A stretch of DNA of 64,000 nt from Hephaestia mangrovi (GTDB lineage: Bacteria; Pseudomonadota; Alphaproteobacteria; Sphingomonadales; Sphingomonadaceae). Positions 27,106 through 36,413 of this stretch are shown here, in pieces. Below the pieces are notes generated by a model that made no database searches, was not told the origin of the DNA, and saw only the letters and a program-made list of their open reading frames with translations. The position numbers and the translations under genes were made by a program. The stretch lies in assembly GCF_019880555.1 (NCBI RefSeq), contig NZ_JAINVU010000005.1, positions 62,001 through 126,000 of the forward strand, read 5' to 3'. Positions within the stretch are counted from its first letter, which is position 1; each line of letters starts with the position of its first letter.

Positions 27106-29724
27106 ATGACGAGGTTCACGAAATTCTCAGGAGTTACCGTCAGTTCCGTTGTTGCCTTGGCCACTTCCTTCGCATTGCCGGCACAAGCGCAGGATGCTGC
27201 CAGTCAGTCGGCTGCCAGTCCGGCTTCCAGCGATGGTGGCGCATCACAGGATATCGTCGTTACAGGTCTGCGCGGCCGTCCGCGAACGGTGACGGATTCT
27301 GCGGTGCCCGTAGATGTTTTCGGTGAGGACACCATCAAGAAAATTTCGCAGACCGATACGCTGGAAATCCTGCAAACGCTCATACCGTCCTATTCGGTCG
27401 CTCGATCGGCCAATACGACGTCCGACACGTTCATCCGGTCGCCGCAATTGCGCGGCCTTGCCGCCGACGAGACGCTGTTGCTGGTCAACGGCCACCGCCG
27501 CCACAAGTCGGCCAGCGTCGGTGTGAGCGGTTATGCGTCTCAAGCTGCGGATTCGGCGGTCATCCCGGCAATCGCGTTGAAGTCGATCAACGTGTTGCGC
27601 GATGGCGCCGCGGCCCAATACGGATCCGATGCGATCGCCGGCGTCATCGATTACGAGCTTAAGGATGCCGATCACGGCGGCAGCCTGCTCGTCCAAGGCG
27701 GACAATATTATGCCGGCGACGGCACGAGCATCGAAGTCGCCGGCAATATCGGCATGAAGTTGACCGATCACGGTTTCATCAATCTGTCGGCTCAACTCAA
27801 CCACGACGATCCCACCATTCGCGCTCGAACCTTTACATCCTCCGCCTGGGATCCCTTTGAAGCGTATCAAACGGACCCGGATTTCGCGGCGGCTGTCGAT
27901 ACTGCTGGTCTGGATCTGTCGAAGCCGCTGGAAAAGCGCGGCAAGCCGATGGAAAAGGCCGCACGCTTCTTTGTCAACTCGGGACTCGATCTTGGCGACA
28001 GCGGCTCGCTTTATGCGTTCGGCAACTTCTCCAAGTCGAAGGGCACCGCCGCGGCGACCTATCGCGTGCCCGGCGCCGGGCAGGCGGTGCTCGACAATCC
28101 GATCCGCCTTGATGACGGTTCGATCTACCGGTTCAAGGAGAAATGGCCGCTGGGCATGGAGCCCTATTTCTCCGGGGTCGTCACGGACTGGAGCGCTACC
28201 GGCGGGTGGAAGGACAAGGTCGACCTCGGGGGTGGTCAAACGCTCGCCGCGGACATCAGCGCGCGATACGGCTGGGACAAGATCGCCTATTCGATCCGTG
28301 ATACCGAGAACCCCTCGATGGGGCCGGATTCCCCGACGGCCTTCAATGCCAGCAGCTATGTTTCCGACGAACTGTCGTTCAACGCGGACTTCGTCTACAC
28401 GCTGCCAACCAGCTTCACGCACGGTCCGCTGGTCGTCAACTTCGGGTCCGAATATCGCCGCGAAGGCTTCAAGATCGAGCCGGGTGACGAGACGTCCTAC
28501 GAAGCCGGAAAATGGGCCTATGCCGATCCGTTCAGTTTCTGCACCACGCAAAGCGACTTTTCGGCGCGCACTTTAACCGCCAGTGCACCGACCGATCAGG
28601 GTATCGACTGCACCAACCCTGACGATCCAGTATACAATGTGCTGCAACCCGGCTCTAATGGCATCACAGGATTGTCGCCAGAGGTGTCGGGAAGCTGGAC
28701 CACCGACAGCAAATCGATCTACGGCGAGGTGACGAGCGATATCACCAAGCGGTGGTTTCTCGATCTCGCGGCGCGGTTTGAAAACTACCAGTCGTTCGGC
28801 AGCAAGGCGGTGTGGAAAGTCGCCACGCGCTATAACCTTACCGACTGGCTCGGGGTGCGCGGCTCGATCGGCACGGGGTTCCGCGCCCCCACCGCCGGTC
28901 AGTTGCACATGACTCAGACGTCGATCCAGACTTCGGGCGGCGTGCAGCTCAACGTCGGCCTCTACCCGGCGACCAATGCCGTGGCGCAGTATCTCGGCGC
29001 GCAGCCGCTCAAGCCGGAAAAATCGAAAAACTACTCGGCCGGCATCACGCTGACGCCGGCCCGCAACCTGACGATGACCATCGATGCCTATCGCATCAAA
29101 CTGGAGGACCAGCTCTACACAAGCTCGCAGATCGTCGTCACCGATGCCATTCGCCAGGCGATGGAAAACGCCGGGATCGTCGGCGCGGATTCGATCGACC
29201 GCATCCAGTTCTACCAGAACGCCCTCGATTCGACCACGAAGGGCCTGGACGTCGTCGCCTCCTATCGCGCCCGCTGGCTGGCGATCGGCCCGACCAGCCT
29301 GATGGCTGCGTTCAACACCAATTCTTACAAGGTCGACAAGGTGCTGACGTCGACGATCAGCTTCAATTCGACGACGATTTACAATTTCGAGCACAACAAT
29401 CCGAAGTGGCGCGCCAACGCGACGATCAATCAGCAGGTCGGGCCGGTATCCGTCATGGTGCGCGCCAATCTTTACGGTCCCTGGTCGCGCCAGACGACCG
29501 CGTCGAGCGGTCTGATCCAGCATTACGGCACCGAACCCATGTTCGATATCGAGTTCTCGGTTCCCGTGAAAAAGCGCTTTGTGCTGGCGGTGGGCGCCAA
29601 TGACCTGTTCGACGACTATCCCGACGTCAACAGGATCGACGATACCAACGGTCGCACCTATGTCGACGGCCCGGTGCCGTGGCAGGGCGGATATTATTAC
29701 GGTCGGATCACCTTCAACTTCTAG
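27106..29724 (+). CDS. TonB-dependent outer-membrane receptor
   Basis: 872 residues from ATG 27106 (GGGGGA upstream). Signal peptide VVALATSFALPAQAQ, then a TonB-box-like SQDIVVTGLRGRPRTVTDSA, the plug domain (VPVDVFGEDTIKKISQTDTL ... QLRGLAADETLLLVNGHRRH ... VLRDGAAAQYGSDAIAGVID) and a 22-strand barrel with terminal Phe (YYYGRITFNF). Family members import siderophores, cobalamin, sugars and other solutes across the outer membrane. Divergent from the SpdH-like gene and 141 bases upstream of the aldehyde dehydrogenase, so it may serve uptake of a polyamine or polyamine conjugate (inference only). Confidence 0.93.
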   Translation: MTRFTKFSGVTVSSVVALATSFALPAQAQDAASQSAASPASSDGGASQDIVVTGLRGRPRTVTDSAVPVDVFGEDTIKKISQTDTLEILQTLIPSYSVARSANTTSDTFIRSPQLRGLAADETLLLVNGHRRHKSASVGVSGYASQAADSAVIPAIALKSINVLRDGAAAQYGSDAIAGVIDYELKDADHGGSLLVQGGQYYAGDGTSIEVAGNIGMKLTDHGFINLSAQLNHDDPTIRARTFTSSAWDPFEAYQTDPDFAAAVDTAGLDLSKPLEKRGKPMEKAARFFVNSGLDLGDSGSLYAFGNFSKSKGTAAATYRVPGAGQAVLDNPIRLDDGSIYRFKEKWPLGMEPYFSGVVTDWSATGGWKDKVDLGGGQTLAADISARYGWDKIAYSIRDTENPSMGPDSPTAFNASSYVSDELSFNADFVYTLPTSFTHGPLVVNFGSEYRREGFKIEPGDETSYEAGKWAYADPFSFCTTQSDFSARTLTASAPTDQGIDCTNPDDPVYNVLQPGSNGITGLSPEVSGSWTTDSKSIYGEVTSDITKRWFLDLAARFENYQSFGSKAVWKVATRYNLTDWLGVRGSIGTGFRAPTAGQLHMTQTSIQTSGGVQLNVGLYPATNAVAQYLGAQPLKPEKSKNYSAGITLTPARNLTMTIDAYRIKLEDQLYTSSQIVVTDAIRQAMENAGIVGADSIDRIQFYQNALDSTTKGLDVVASYRARWLAIGPTSLMAAFNTNSYKVDKVLTSTISFNSTTIYNFEHNNPKWRANATINQQVGPVSVMVRANLYGPWSRQTTASSGLIQHYGTEPMFDIEFSVPVKKRFVLAVGANDLFDDYPDVNRIDDTNGRTYVDGPVPWQGGYYYGRITFNF

Positions 29725-29865
29725 CGGAACGCGTGTTGCCCGCCGGTCAGGCGGCTTCTGCCGCCCGGCCGGACGGGTTCGGCGACATATGCCGGGTTTT
29801 GCCGCACATTGCGCCTATATCATCGGTCGCCGCCAGCTACCCTCGTCGTCGAGGAGGTCCGGTTC

Positions 29866-31344
29866 ATGACTGAAACTGCGAAGTGGATTGCCCGGTCGCT
29901 GCGCGATCCGGCGCTGTTCGTCCAGCAAGCGTTCGTCGGCGGCGCATGGATCGACAGCGACGGCGGCGCAACGATCGCGGTGGACGATCCCGCCAGCGGA
30001 TCGATCGTGGGTCACGTGCCTGCCTGCGGCGCGGCCGAAACGTATCGCGCCGTGGCCGTGGCCGAGAAGTCACAGCGCGCATGGCGGGCGATGACCGCTG
30101 CGGCGCGGTGCGCCATCCTCGAGGAATGGCACCGTCTGATCCTCGAGGCGAAGGGCGATCTTGCCCGGATCATGACCGCCGAGCAGGGCAAGCCGTTCGC
30201 CGAATCGGCCGGCGAGATCGCTTATGCCGCCAGCTTCGTCAAATGGTTCGCTGCTGAAGCATTGCGCGTGCCGGGCCATGAAATACCGTCGCCCTTGCCC
30301 GATCGGCGTATTCTGGTGCGCAAGGAACCGGTCGGGGTTTGCGCGGCGATCACGCCCTGGAACTTCCCGGCGGCGATGATTACCCGGAAGGTCGCGCCGG
30401 CGCTGGCTGCCGGTTGCGCGATGGTCGTCAAGCCGTCTGAGCTGACCCCTTTCACCGCATTGACGCTCGCCATGCTGGCCGATCGCGCCGGCGTGCCGGC
30501 GGGGGTGCTCAACGTCGTTACCGGGATGCCGCAGGAAATCGGCACTGAGCTGACGTCGAACCCTGCGGTGCGGATGCTGACCTTTACCGGCTCGACCAGG
30601 GTCGGATCACTGCTGATGCGTCAGTGCGCGGGCACGGTGAAGAAACTTGGGCTGGAACTAGGCGGCAACGCGCCTTTCATCGTGTTCGACGATGCCGATA
30701 TCGATCTCGCTGTCGAAGGGGCGATGGCGAGCAAATTCCGCAATGCAGGCCAGACATGCGTCTGCGCCAACCGCATTCTCGTACAATCGGGTATCCATGA
30801 TGCCTTCGTGGCGAAACTGGGCGAGCGGGTTCGAGCGCTCAAGGTCGGCGACGGCATGGGAAAAGATGTGACGGTCGGGCCGCTGATCAATGCCGCGGCG
30901 CGCGCCAAGGTCGCCGATCACATCGCCGATGCGCTCGCAAAAGGCGCGTCGGTCTCGGCGCGGGCACAGGCACCCGAGGGTTATGCCGCGCCAGTCGTGC
31001 TCACCGGCATCAGCGAAGACATGCGTCTGTGCAGAGAGGAGACGTTCGGGCCGGTAGCGCCGATTCTTCGCTTCGATGACGAGGCTGATGCGGTCCGCAT
31101 TGCCAACGACACGCCCTTCGGCCTCGCCGCTTATTTCTACACCGACGATCTGCGGCGTGCCTGGCGGGTCGGCGAAGCGCTTGAGTTCGGTATGGTCGGA
31201 CTCAACACCGGGTCGCTGTCGCTGGAAGTGGCGCCATTCGGCGGCGTCAAGCAATCGGGACTCGGCCGCGAAGGCGGGGCGGAGGGGCTTGACGAATTCC
31301 TCGAAACCAAGACGTTCCACTGGGCTGGACTAAAGGGCGCCTGA
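29866..31344 (+). CDS. Succinate-semialdehyde / aminoaldehyde dehydrogenase (GabD-like)
   Basis: 492 residues from ATG 29866, with GAGGAGG nine bases upstream. NAD(P)-dependent aldehyde dehydrogenase fold: ITPWNFPAAMITRKVAPALA, MLTFTGSTRVG, the general base Glu in LGLELGGNAPF and the nucleophile Cys in GQTCVCANR; also CREETFGPVAPIL and PFGGVKQSGLGREGG. The family includes succinate-semialdehyde, glutarate-semialdehyde and 4-aminobutyraldehyde dehydrogenases. Context (spermidine dehydrogenase-like enzyme, class III aminotransferase) favours oxidation of a polyamine-derived aldehyde to GABA or succinate. Two bases separate it from the next gene, so they are one operon. Confidence 0.92.
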   Translation: MTETAKWIARSLRDPALFVQQAFVGGAWIDSDGGATIAVDDPASGSIVGHVPACGAAETYRAVAVAEKSQRAWRAMTAAARCAILEEWHRLILEAKGDLARIMTAEQGKPFAESAGEIAYAASFVKWFAAEALRVPGHEIPSPLPDRRILVRKEPVGVCAAITPWNFPAAMITRKVAPALAAGCAMVVKPSELTPFTALTLAMLADRAGVPAGVLNVVTGMPQEIGTELTSNPAVRMLTFTGSTRVGSLLMRQCAGTVKKLGLELGGNAPFIVFDDADIDLAVEGAMASKFRNAGQTCVCANRILVQSGIHDAFVAKLGERVRALKVGDGMGKDVTVGPLINAAARAKVADHIADALAKGASVSARAQAPEGYAAPVVLTGISEDMRLCREETFGPVAPILRFDDEADAVRIANDTPFGLAAYFYTDDLRRAWRVGEALEFGMVGLNTGSLSLEVAPFGGVKQSGLGREGGAEGLDEFLETKTFHWAGLKGA

Positions 31345-31346
31345 CG

Positions 31347-32420
31347 ATGGCCGAACGGCAGTATCGGATCGCCGTCATTCCCGGCGACGGCATCGGCAAG
31401 GAAGTCGTGCCAGAGGGCATTCGCGCGCTCGAAGCCGTGTCTAAGGCCTATGGGTTCACGCTGGAGCAGCAATGGCACGATTTCGCCTGCTGCGATTATT
31501 ATACGCGCCACGGCGTGATGATGCCGGAGGACTGGAAGACGCGCATCGGCGATGTCGACGCCATCTATTTTGGCGCGGTCGGCTGGCCAGACACGGTGCC
31601 CGATCATGTTTCGCTGTGGGGGTCGCTCATTCAGTTCCGGCGCGAATATGATCAGTTCGTCAACCTGCGGCCAGTGCGCCTGATGCCCGGCGTCCCCAGC
31701 CCCTTGGCGGACCGCAAGCCGGGCGATATCGACATGATGGTCGTGCGCGAGAATACCGAAGGCGAATATAGCGCGGTGGGCGGAATTTCCTTTGCCGGCA
31801 CGGCACGCGAACTGGTCGTGCAGGAGACGGTGATGACCCGTTTCGGCACCGACCGCATCCTGAAATACGCCTTCGATCTCGCCCGTTCACGCCCGGCCCG
31901 ACATCTTACCTCCGCAACGAAATCGAACGGCATTGCCATCACCATGCCGTGGTGGGATTCGCGCGTGGCGGAGATGGCCGACGCTTATCCCGATGTCTAT
32001 ACCGACAAATATCACATCGACATCCTCGCCGCGCAATTCGTGATGAACCCGGATCGGTTCGATGTCGTCGTCGCGTCGAATCTGTTCGGCGACATCCTGT
32101 CCGATCTGGGGCCTGCCTGCACGGGCACGATCGGCATAGCGCCGTGCGGCAACATCAATCCCGATCGTTCGGTGCCGTCGCTGTTCGAGCCGGTTCACGG
32201 CTCAGCGCCCGATATCGCAGGCCGGGGCATCGCCAATCCGGTGGGACAAATCTGGTGCGGCGCGATGATGCTCGATCACCTTGGCGAATCCGACGCCGCA
32301 GCCGCGGTGATCCGGGCGATCGAGCGAACCCTTGCGGAGCGGGCGCTGCGCACGGGCGATCTTGATGGCCCAGCCAATACCGAAGCCTGCGGCCGGGCGG
32401 TCGCCGAGCGGATCGAGTGA
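31347..32420 (+). CDS. Tartrate/D-malate-type dehydrogenase (isopropylmalate dehydrogenase family)
   Basis: 357 residues. The beta-hydroxyacid oxidative decarboxylase fold is clear: IAVIPGDGIGKEVVPEGIRA, substrate arginines in LRPVRLMPGV and VVRENTEGEYSAVGG, metal-binding region FDVVVASNLFGDILSDLGPA, and FEPVHGSAPDIAGRGIANPV. It best resembles TtuC/DmlA enzymes that act on tartrate, D-malate or related acids with NAD, Mn2+ and K+. Two bases downstream of the aldehyde dehydrogenase, so in the same transcript. It could convert a C4 acid arising downstream of succinate semialdehyde; the real substrate is unknown. Confidence 0.88.
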   Translation: MAERQYRIAVIPGDGIGKEVVPEGIRALEAVSKAYGFTLEQQWHDFACCDYYTRHGVMMPEDWKTRIGDVDAIYFGAVGWPDTVPDHVSLWGSLIQFRREYDQFVNLRPVRLMPGVPSPLADRKPGDIDMMVVRENTEGEYSAVGGISFAGTARELVVQETVMTRFGTDRILKYAFDLARSRPARHLTSATKSNGIAITMPWWDSRVAEMADAYPDVYTDKYHIDILAAQFVMNPDRFDVVVASNLFGDILSDLGPACTGTIGIAPCGNINPDRSVPSLFEPVHGSAPDIAGRGIANPVGQIWCGAMMLDHLGESDAAAAVIRAIERTLAERALRTGDLDGPANTEACGRAVAERIE

Positions 32421-32450
32421 CGCGGCCGCCTCGATTGAGCCGGCGGGCGG

Positions 32451-32948
32451 TCAGCGCTCCTGCACCGGCGCGTGGAGCTTCACCGAAGGCTGGCCGCGCG
32501 CGACGGCGGATTTGATGACGATATACGAAAAATATTTCGTCACGCCGATGTTGTTCTCAAGTATTTCTTCCATCATCTGCTGGTATTCAGCAATACCCCG
32601 CACCGCGAACTTGAGCAGATAATCGAAGCCACCGCTCACGAGATGGCATTCGAGAAGTTCGTCATACTGCGCGATCCGGGTTTCGAAACGCTGGAAATCG
32701 GCACGACGATGGTCGCTTAGCGTCACCGATGTAAACACGATCTGGCTTGAACCGATCTTGGCGAGATTGATGATCGCGCTGTATCCGGAGATGAATCCCG
32801 CCGCTTCCAGTCGCTTGACTCGAGTAAGGCACGGGCTGGCGGAAAGGCCGACCCGATCCGCCAACTCGGCGTTGGTAATGCGCCCGCTACGCTGTAGCTC
32901 CGCCAGGATATTGATGTCGATCCGGTCAAGCTTGGGCGCGTTGATCAT
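32451..32948 (-). CDS. Lrp/AsnC-family transcriptional regulator
   Basis: 165 residues. N-terminal helix-turn-helix LDRIDINILAELQRSGRITN, AELADRVGLSASPCLTRVKR, LEAAGFISGYSAIINLAKIG is the standard Lrp signature. The C-terminal RAM ligand-binding domain follows (LLECHLVSGGFDYLLKFAVR). These proteins sense amino acids or related amines. It lies downstream of and on the same strand as the HAD hydrolase and aminotransferase (29-base gap), and convergent with the dehydrogenase operon. It is the obvious candidate to control the amine-catabolic genes on both sides. Confidence 0.92.
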   Translation of the reverse strand: MINAPKLDRIDINILAELQRSGRITNAELADRVGLSASPCLTRVKRLEAAGFISGYSAIINLAKIGSSQIVFTSVTLSDHRRADFQRFETRIAQYDELLECHLVSGGFDYLLKFAVRGIAEYQQMMEEILENNIGVTKYFSYIVIKSAVARGQPSVKLHAPVQER

Positions 32949-32977
32949 CTGGCGGCTTTCGATTTGGAGTGACAGGA

Positions 32978-33703
32978 TCAGCCGTTGCGCAGCTCATCTT
33001 GATGCGCTTTGACAAGATCGGCCATCGAATCGAAGCGAAACTCGTAACGGGGCATGTCACCGGGCGTCATGGTCGCACCATAACCCTGTTGCGCGTGCCG
33101 ACGATAGATCCAGCAACTCGCCAGCCCGTGCCGATTGGCTGGCACATGATCGTGGAACAGACTTTCCGCCGTATGGAGGACGTCGCCTCGCTCCAGTCCG
33201 AGATCGGACAGGTGCGCGTTCATATACTCGAAATTGGCGTCCGCCGGCTTGTAAGCCCCGACATCCTCCGCCGTGTAAATTGCGTCGAACTCGACCTGCA
33301 GTTTCTCATTGCTGAAGCTGAAGGTCCGGTTGTCGACATTCGAAAGGATGATGAGCTTATAGTATTTCTTGAGGTACTGAAGGGCACCCGGGCTGTCGAC
33401 GAACGCCGGCCAATGACGCACCGATCGGCCATATTCCTCGCATTCGGCAACTCCCACGACGACGCCCCATTGTTCCGCAAGCCGCTTGTATACGATCGGC
33501 AGCAGATCGCGGTACGCTTTGGTCGGTGCCTGCGCTTGCTGTTCGGATTCGTGGCGCGCGTGCGCCTGAAGTATCTCGTCGCGCGAAAGGCGCCCGCCAA
33601 CCCGGCTGGTCAGCCCGCTCAACGCTTCGATCATGCCCGATTCCCAGTCGATCAAAGTACCGTAGCAATCGAACGAGAGAGCCTTGAAATCAGTCAATCG
33701 CAT
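32978..33703 (-). CDS. Haloacid dehalogenase type II-like HAD hydrolase
   Basis: 241 residues. HAD motif I with nucleophile Asp FDCYGTLIDWESG, motif II Ser in IILSNVDN, motif III Lys in GAYKPADANFEYM, and motif IV near LHTAESLFHDHVPANRHGL. This layout is typical of the type II (S)-2-haloacid dehalogenase group, many of whose members are not true dehalogenases. Its ATG overlaps the aminotransferase stop by 14 bases, so the two are translationally coupled. A housekeeping or side-product clean-up role in the amine pathway is possible; the substrate is not evident. Confidence 0.88.
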   Translation of the reverse strand: MRLTDFKALSFDCYGTLIDWESGMIEALSGLTSRVGGRLSRDEILQAHARHESEQQAQAPTKAYRDLLPIVYKRLAEQWGVVVGVAECEEYGRSVRHWPAFVDSPGALQYLKKYYKLIILSNVDNRTFSFSNEKLQVEFDAIYTAEDVGAYKPADANFEYMNAHLSDLGLERGDVLHTAESLFHDHVPANRHGLASCWIYRRHAQQGYGATMTPGDMPRYEFRFDSMADLVKAHQDELRNG

Positions 33704-35066
33704 CGCGGATTTCCTTAACCGTCATAAGATCGTCGAGACTCTTCCTGAACCTTTCAACCAGCAGGTCGGCCTCGCTCCTGGTCAGGCAGAGCGGCGGCGC
33801 GAATCCCACGATGCCGTCGTTGAACGCCCTAAAGATCAATCCATTGTTGTAGCCGATCGCAGCGAGCCGTTTCGGCACCCCTAGTTCCGGAGCGGGGCGC
33901 GTCTTGTTCTTTTTAGACGTGACCAGTTCGACGCCGTGGAGCATGCCCATCCCGCGCACCTCCCCGACCAGCGGGTGGTCGGTGAGCGTCTTGAGCCGAT
34001 CGGTGAGATAGGCGCCCGTAGCCTGGCCGTTGGCGAGCATGCCGCCCTCCTCATAGAGCCGCAGCACCTCAAGGCCGACCGCTGCGCTGACCGGATGGCC
34101 CGAATAGGTCATGCCATGTCCGATCGCGACGCCGGCGGGCGTATTATCGGCGATCGCACGGTAGATTCTATCGGACATGAACAACGCGCCCATCGGGGCG
34201 TAGCCCGCAGTAAGCCCTTTGGCGACCGTCATGAAATCGGGGGTGAGCTCTTCGTGTTCGCATGCGAACAGCGGTCCGGTGCGGCCGAACCCGGTGATGA
34301 CCTCGTCGACGACGAACAGGATGTCGAGTGTTCGGCAGGCTTGCTGCATCGCCAAAAGCCAGCCCGAAGGAGGCACGATCACGCCACCTGAACCGACCAC
34401 CGGCTCCGCGAAGAATGCAGCAACATTCTCCGCACCCAGCTCGGCAACCTTCGCCGTCAGTTCGGCGACCGAAGCGGCAATCAGTTCGGCGTCGTCCGCT
34501 GCGCTGCTGCGATAACGGTAGGGGCACGAAATATGGTGCTGGAACGGCGTGGGAACATCGAAGCCAGTATGGAAGGCATCTAGGCCCGTAAGACCAGAAC
34601 CGGTGGAGCTGGACCCATGATAGCCACGATCGAGAGCAATCATGTGCTTCTTCGTTGAATGTCCCGTGATGTTGAAATGATATCGAATTAGCCGGACGAC
34701 GCTGTCGACAGCGTCGGAACCGCCCAGCGTGAAATAAACATGATCGAGATCACCGGGCGCGCGTTCGGCAAGCCGGGCGGCCAATTCGATCGCCGGTTCC
34801 GAGGCAAAGTGGAAATAGCCAGTCGCATAAGGCAAACGCGCCATCTGATCTGCGGCGGCCGCAACAACGCTGTCTTGGCCGTAGCCGATATTGACACACC
34901 ATAGTCCCGAGAAGCCGTCGAGCAGGTCATGGCCCTCGACATCTGTCAGATAAGCACCCTTGCCGGATCTCAGGACTGTGGCACCGCGTTCTTCGTGATC
35001 CGTCCACGAGGCAACTGGATGGATCCAGTGCGCACGATCCTTTTCTATCAGCGAGTTGATGAGCAT
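33690..35066 (-). CDS. Class III omega-aminotransferase (polyamine/omega-amino acid type)
   Basis: 458 residues from ATG 35066 with GGAG upstream; the ORF extends 17 codons further but without a site. PLP enzyme of the class III family: YFHFASEPAIELAARLAERA, GGSDAVDSVVRLIRYHFNIT, Asp in VVDEVITGFGRTG, the Schiff-base Lys in VAKGLTAGYAPMGALF, and GHGMTYSGHPVSAAVGLEVL. Relatives include putrescine/diamine:pyruvate aminotransferases (SpuC) and beta-alanine or taurine aminotransferases. Next to the HAD and AsnC genes and near the spermidine dehydrogenase-like gene, a diamine or omega-amino acid substrate (1,3-diaminopropane, putrescine, GABA) is likely. Confidence 0.92.
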   Translation of the reverse strand: MLINSLIEKDRAHWIHPVASWTDHEERGATVLRSGKGAYLTDVEGHDLLDGFSGLWCVNIGYGQDSVVAAAADQMARLPYATGYFHFASEPAIELAARLAERAPGDLDHVYFTLGGSDAVDSVVRLIRYHFNITGHSTKKHMIALDRGYHGSSSTGSGLTGLDAFHTGFDVPTPFQHHISCPYRYRSSAADDAELIAASVAELTAKVAELGAENVAAFFAEPVVGSGGVIVPPSGWLLAMQQACRTLDILFVVDEVITGFGRTGPLFACEHEELTPDFMTVAKGLTAGYAPMGALFMSDRIYRAIADNTPAGVAIGHGMTYSGHPVSAAVGLEVLRLYEEGGMLANGQATGAYLTDRLKTLTDHPLVGEVRGMGMLHGVELVTSKKNKTRPAPELGVPKRLAAIGYNNGLIFRAFNDGIVGFAPPLCLTRSEADLLVERFRKSLDDLMTVKEIRDAID

Positions 35067-35213
35067 GGGGAACTCCTGCAGCAATGTAGCCCGTGTAGCT
35101 GCAGAGCGCGCAGGCATGCCCCCAATTGGCCAGAAGTTGCCGCCGCATCTTCCGTATTACGACCCAATCTCAGTAAATTCTGCTGACCGGTCAACCTCAA
35201 CTTACTGCGATGG

Positions 35214-36413
35214 GTGCCCCCTCGTCGGTACGGCATCGTCACCGTGCGCGAGGACAACGCTGCCGCCGCGCTCGAGGTGATGAGCCGTCATGCCGTGGAT
35301 CCGCGCTGGCTGATCCACTTGCCGCCGACCATGTCGCCGGCCGAAACCAGCGCGCAGGATGGTTGCTTGAACGGCCCGAGGAAGCAATCGCCTTCTACGC
35401 TTCGAAAGGCGTGACCAGCCTGGTCGTGGAGGAAAAGCACATCGGCTCGCGCGCGCTGATCGTGCTGGCGCGGAACCAGGATGTCGCGGCGCGGCGGTTC
35501 GGCGTAGCCAATGATGGTCGTGGCGTGATTGTCACGCGCACTGGGCACCGTTTCTTCGCCGATATCGACATCGAAGCGGCTGCGCTTCAGCGCATAGACA
35601 CGGCAATGGAGAGTGCAGGATTGTGGGGCGATCTCAACACCGACTGGGTGCTCTGGGATGCCGAAATCATGCCGTGGAGCATGAAGGCCGGCGCATTGAT
35701 CCGTGAGCAGTATGCCGCGGTGGGCGCGGCGGCGACCGCTGGGCTCGAAGCGGCATTCGCAGCCCTGGAAACGGCCCGGGCGCGCGGTGTGGATGTCGGA
35801 ACGTTTGCCGATGCGACCGCGCGTTTGGACGATGCGCTGCTGTATCGCTCGGCCTACAACCGCTATGTTGCGCCGTTCACAGGGATTGACGACCTGCGCA
35901 TCGCTCCATTCCACCTGCTGGCGAGCGAGGGCGCGGTGCATGACGACAAGAACCATCTCTGGCACATGGGCAGCGCGCATCGCCTTGCCGCCGTCGATCC
36001 GACGCTGATCGTCGCGACCGAGCATCGCAAAGATCGACCTACAGGATGCGGCGCAAGTCGCGGACGCAATCGCCTGGTGGGAACAACTCACCGCGGCGGG
36101 TGGCGAGGGCATGGTCGTCAAGCCGCTCGACTTCGTGGCACGCGGTCGGAAGGGCTTGCTCCAGCCGGCGATCAAATGTCGCGGCCGCGAGTATCTGCGG
36201 ATCATCTACGGTCCCGAGTACGACCAGCCTAGCAACCTGTCGCGCCTCAAGAAGCGCGGCTTGGGGCAGAAGCGGTCGATGGCGCTGCGCGAGTTCGCGC
36301 TGGGGCTGGAGGCTCTGCATCGCTTTGTCGAGCATTCACCGCTGACGCGGGTCCATCAATGCGTGTTCGGCGTCCTGGCGATGGAGAGCGAACCGGTCGA
36401 TCCGCGGCTTTAG
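35214..36413 (+). pseudogene. Truncated Pnkp-type polynucleotide kinase-phosphatase, ligase-like domain, two frameshifts
   Basis: Read across three frames, this encodes the end of the phosphatase and the adenylyltransferase domain of bacterial Pnkp. Frame 1 (from 35214): RYGIVTVREDNAAAALEVMS, PPTMSPAETS. A one-base loss near 35355-35360 moves to frame 2: WLLERPEEAIAFYASKGVTS, then the nucleotidyl-transfer motif VEEKHIGSRA, and TDWVLWDAEIMPWSMKAG. A one-base gain at 36029 moves to frame 3: KIDLQDAAQVADAIAWWEQL, GGEGMVVKPL, QPAIKCRGREYLRIIYGPEY, and VFGVLAMESEPVDPRL to the stop. The kinase domain and most of the phosphatase are absent. In intact form Pnkp repairs RNA together with Hen1; no Hen1 gene is seen here. 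Clearly decayed. Confidence 0.88.

Noticed and set aside
27244..28551. 435-codon open frame on the minus strand
   Set aside because: Antisense of the TonB receptor; composition of a shadow frame.
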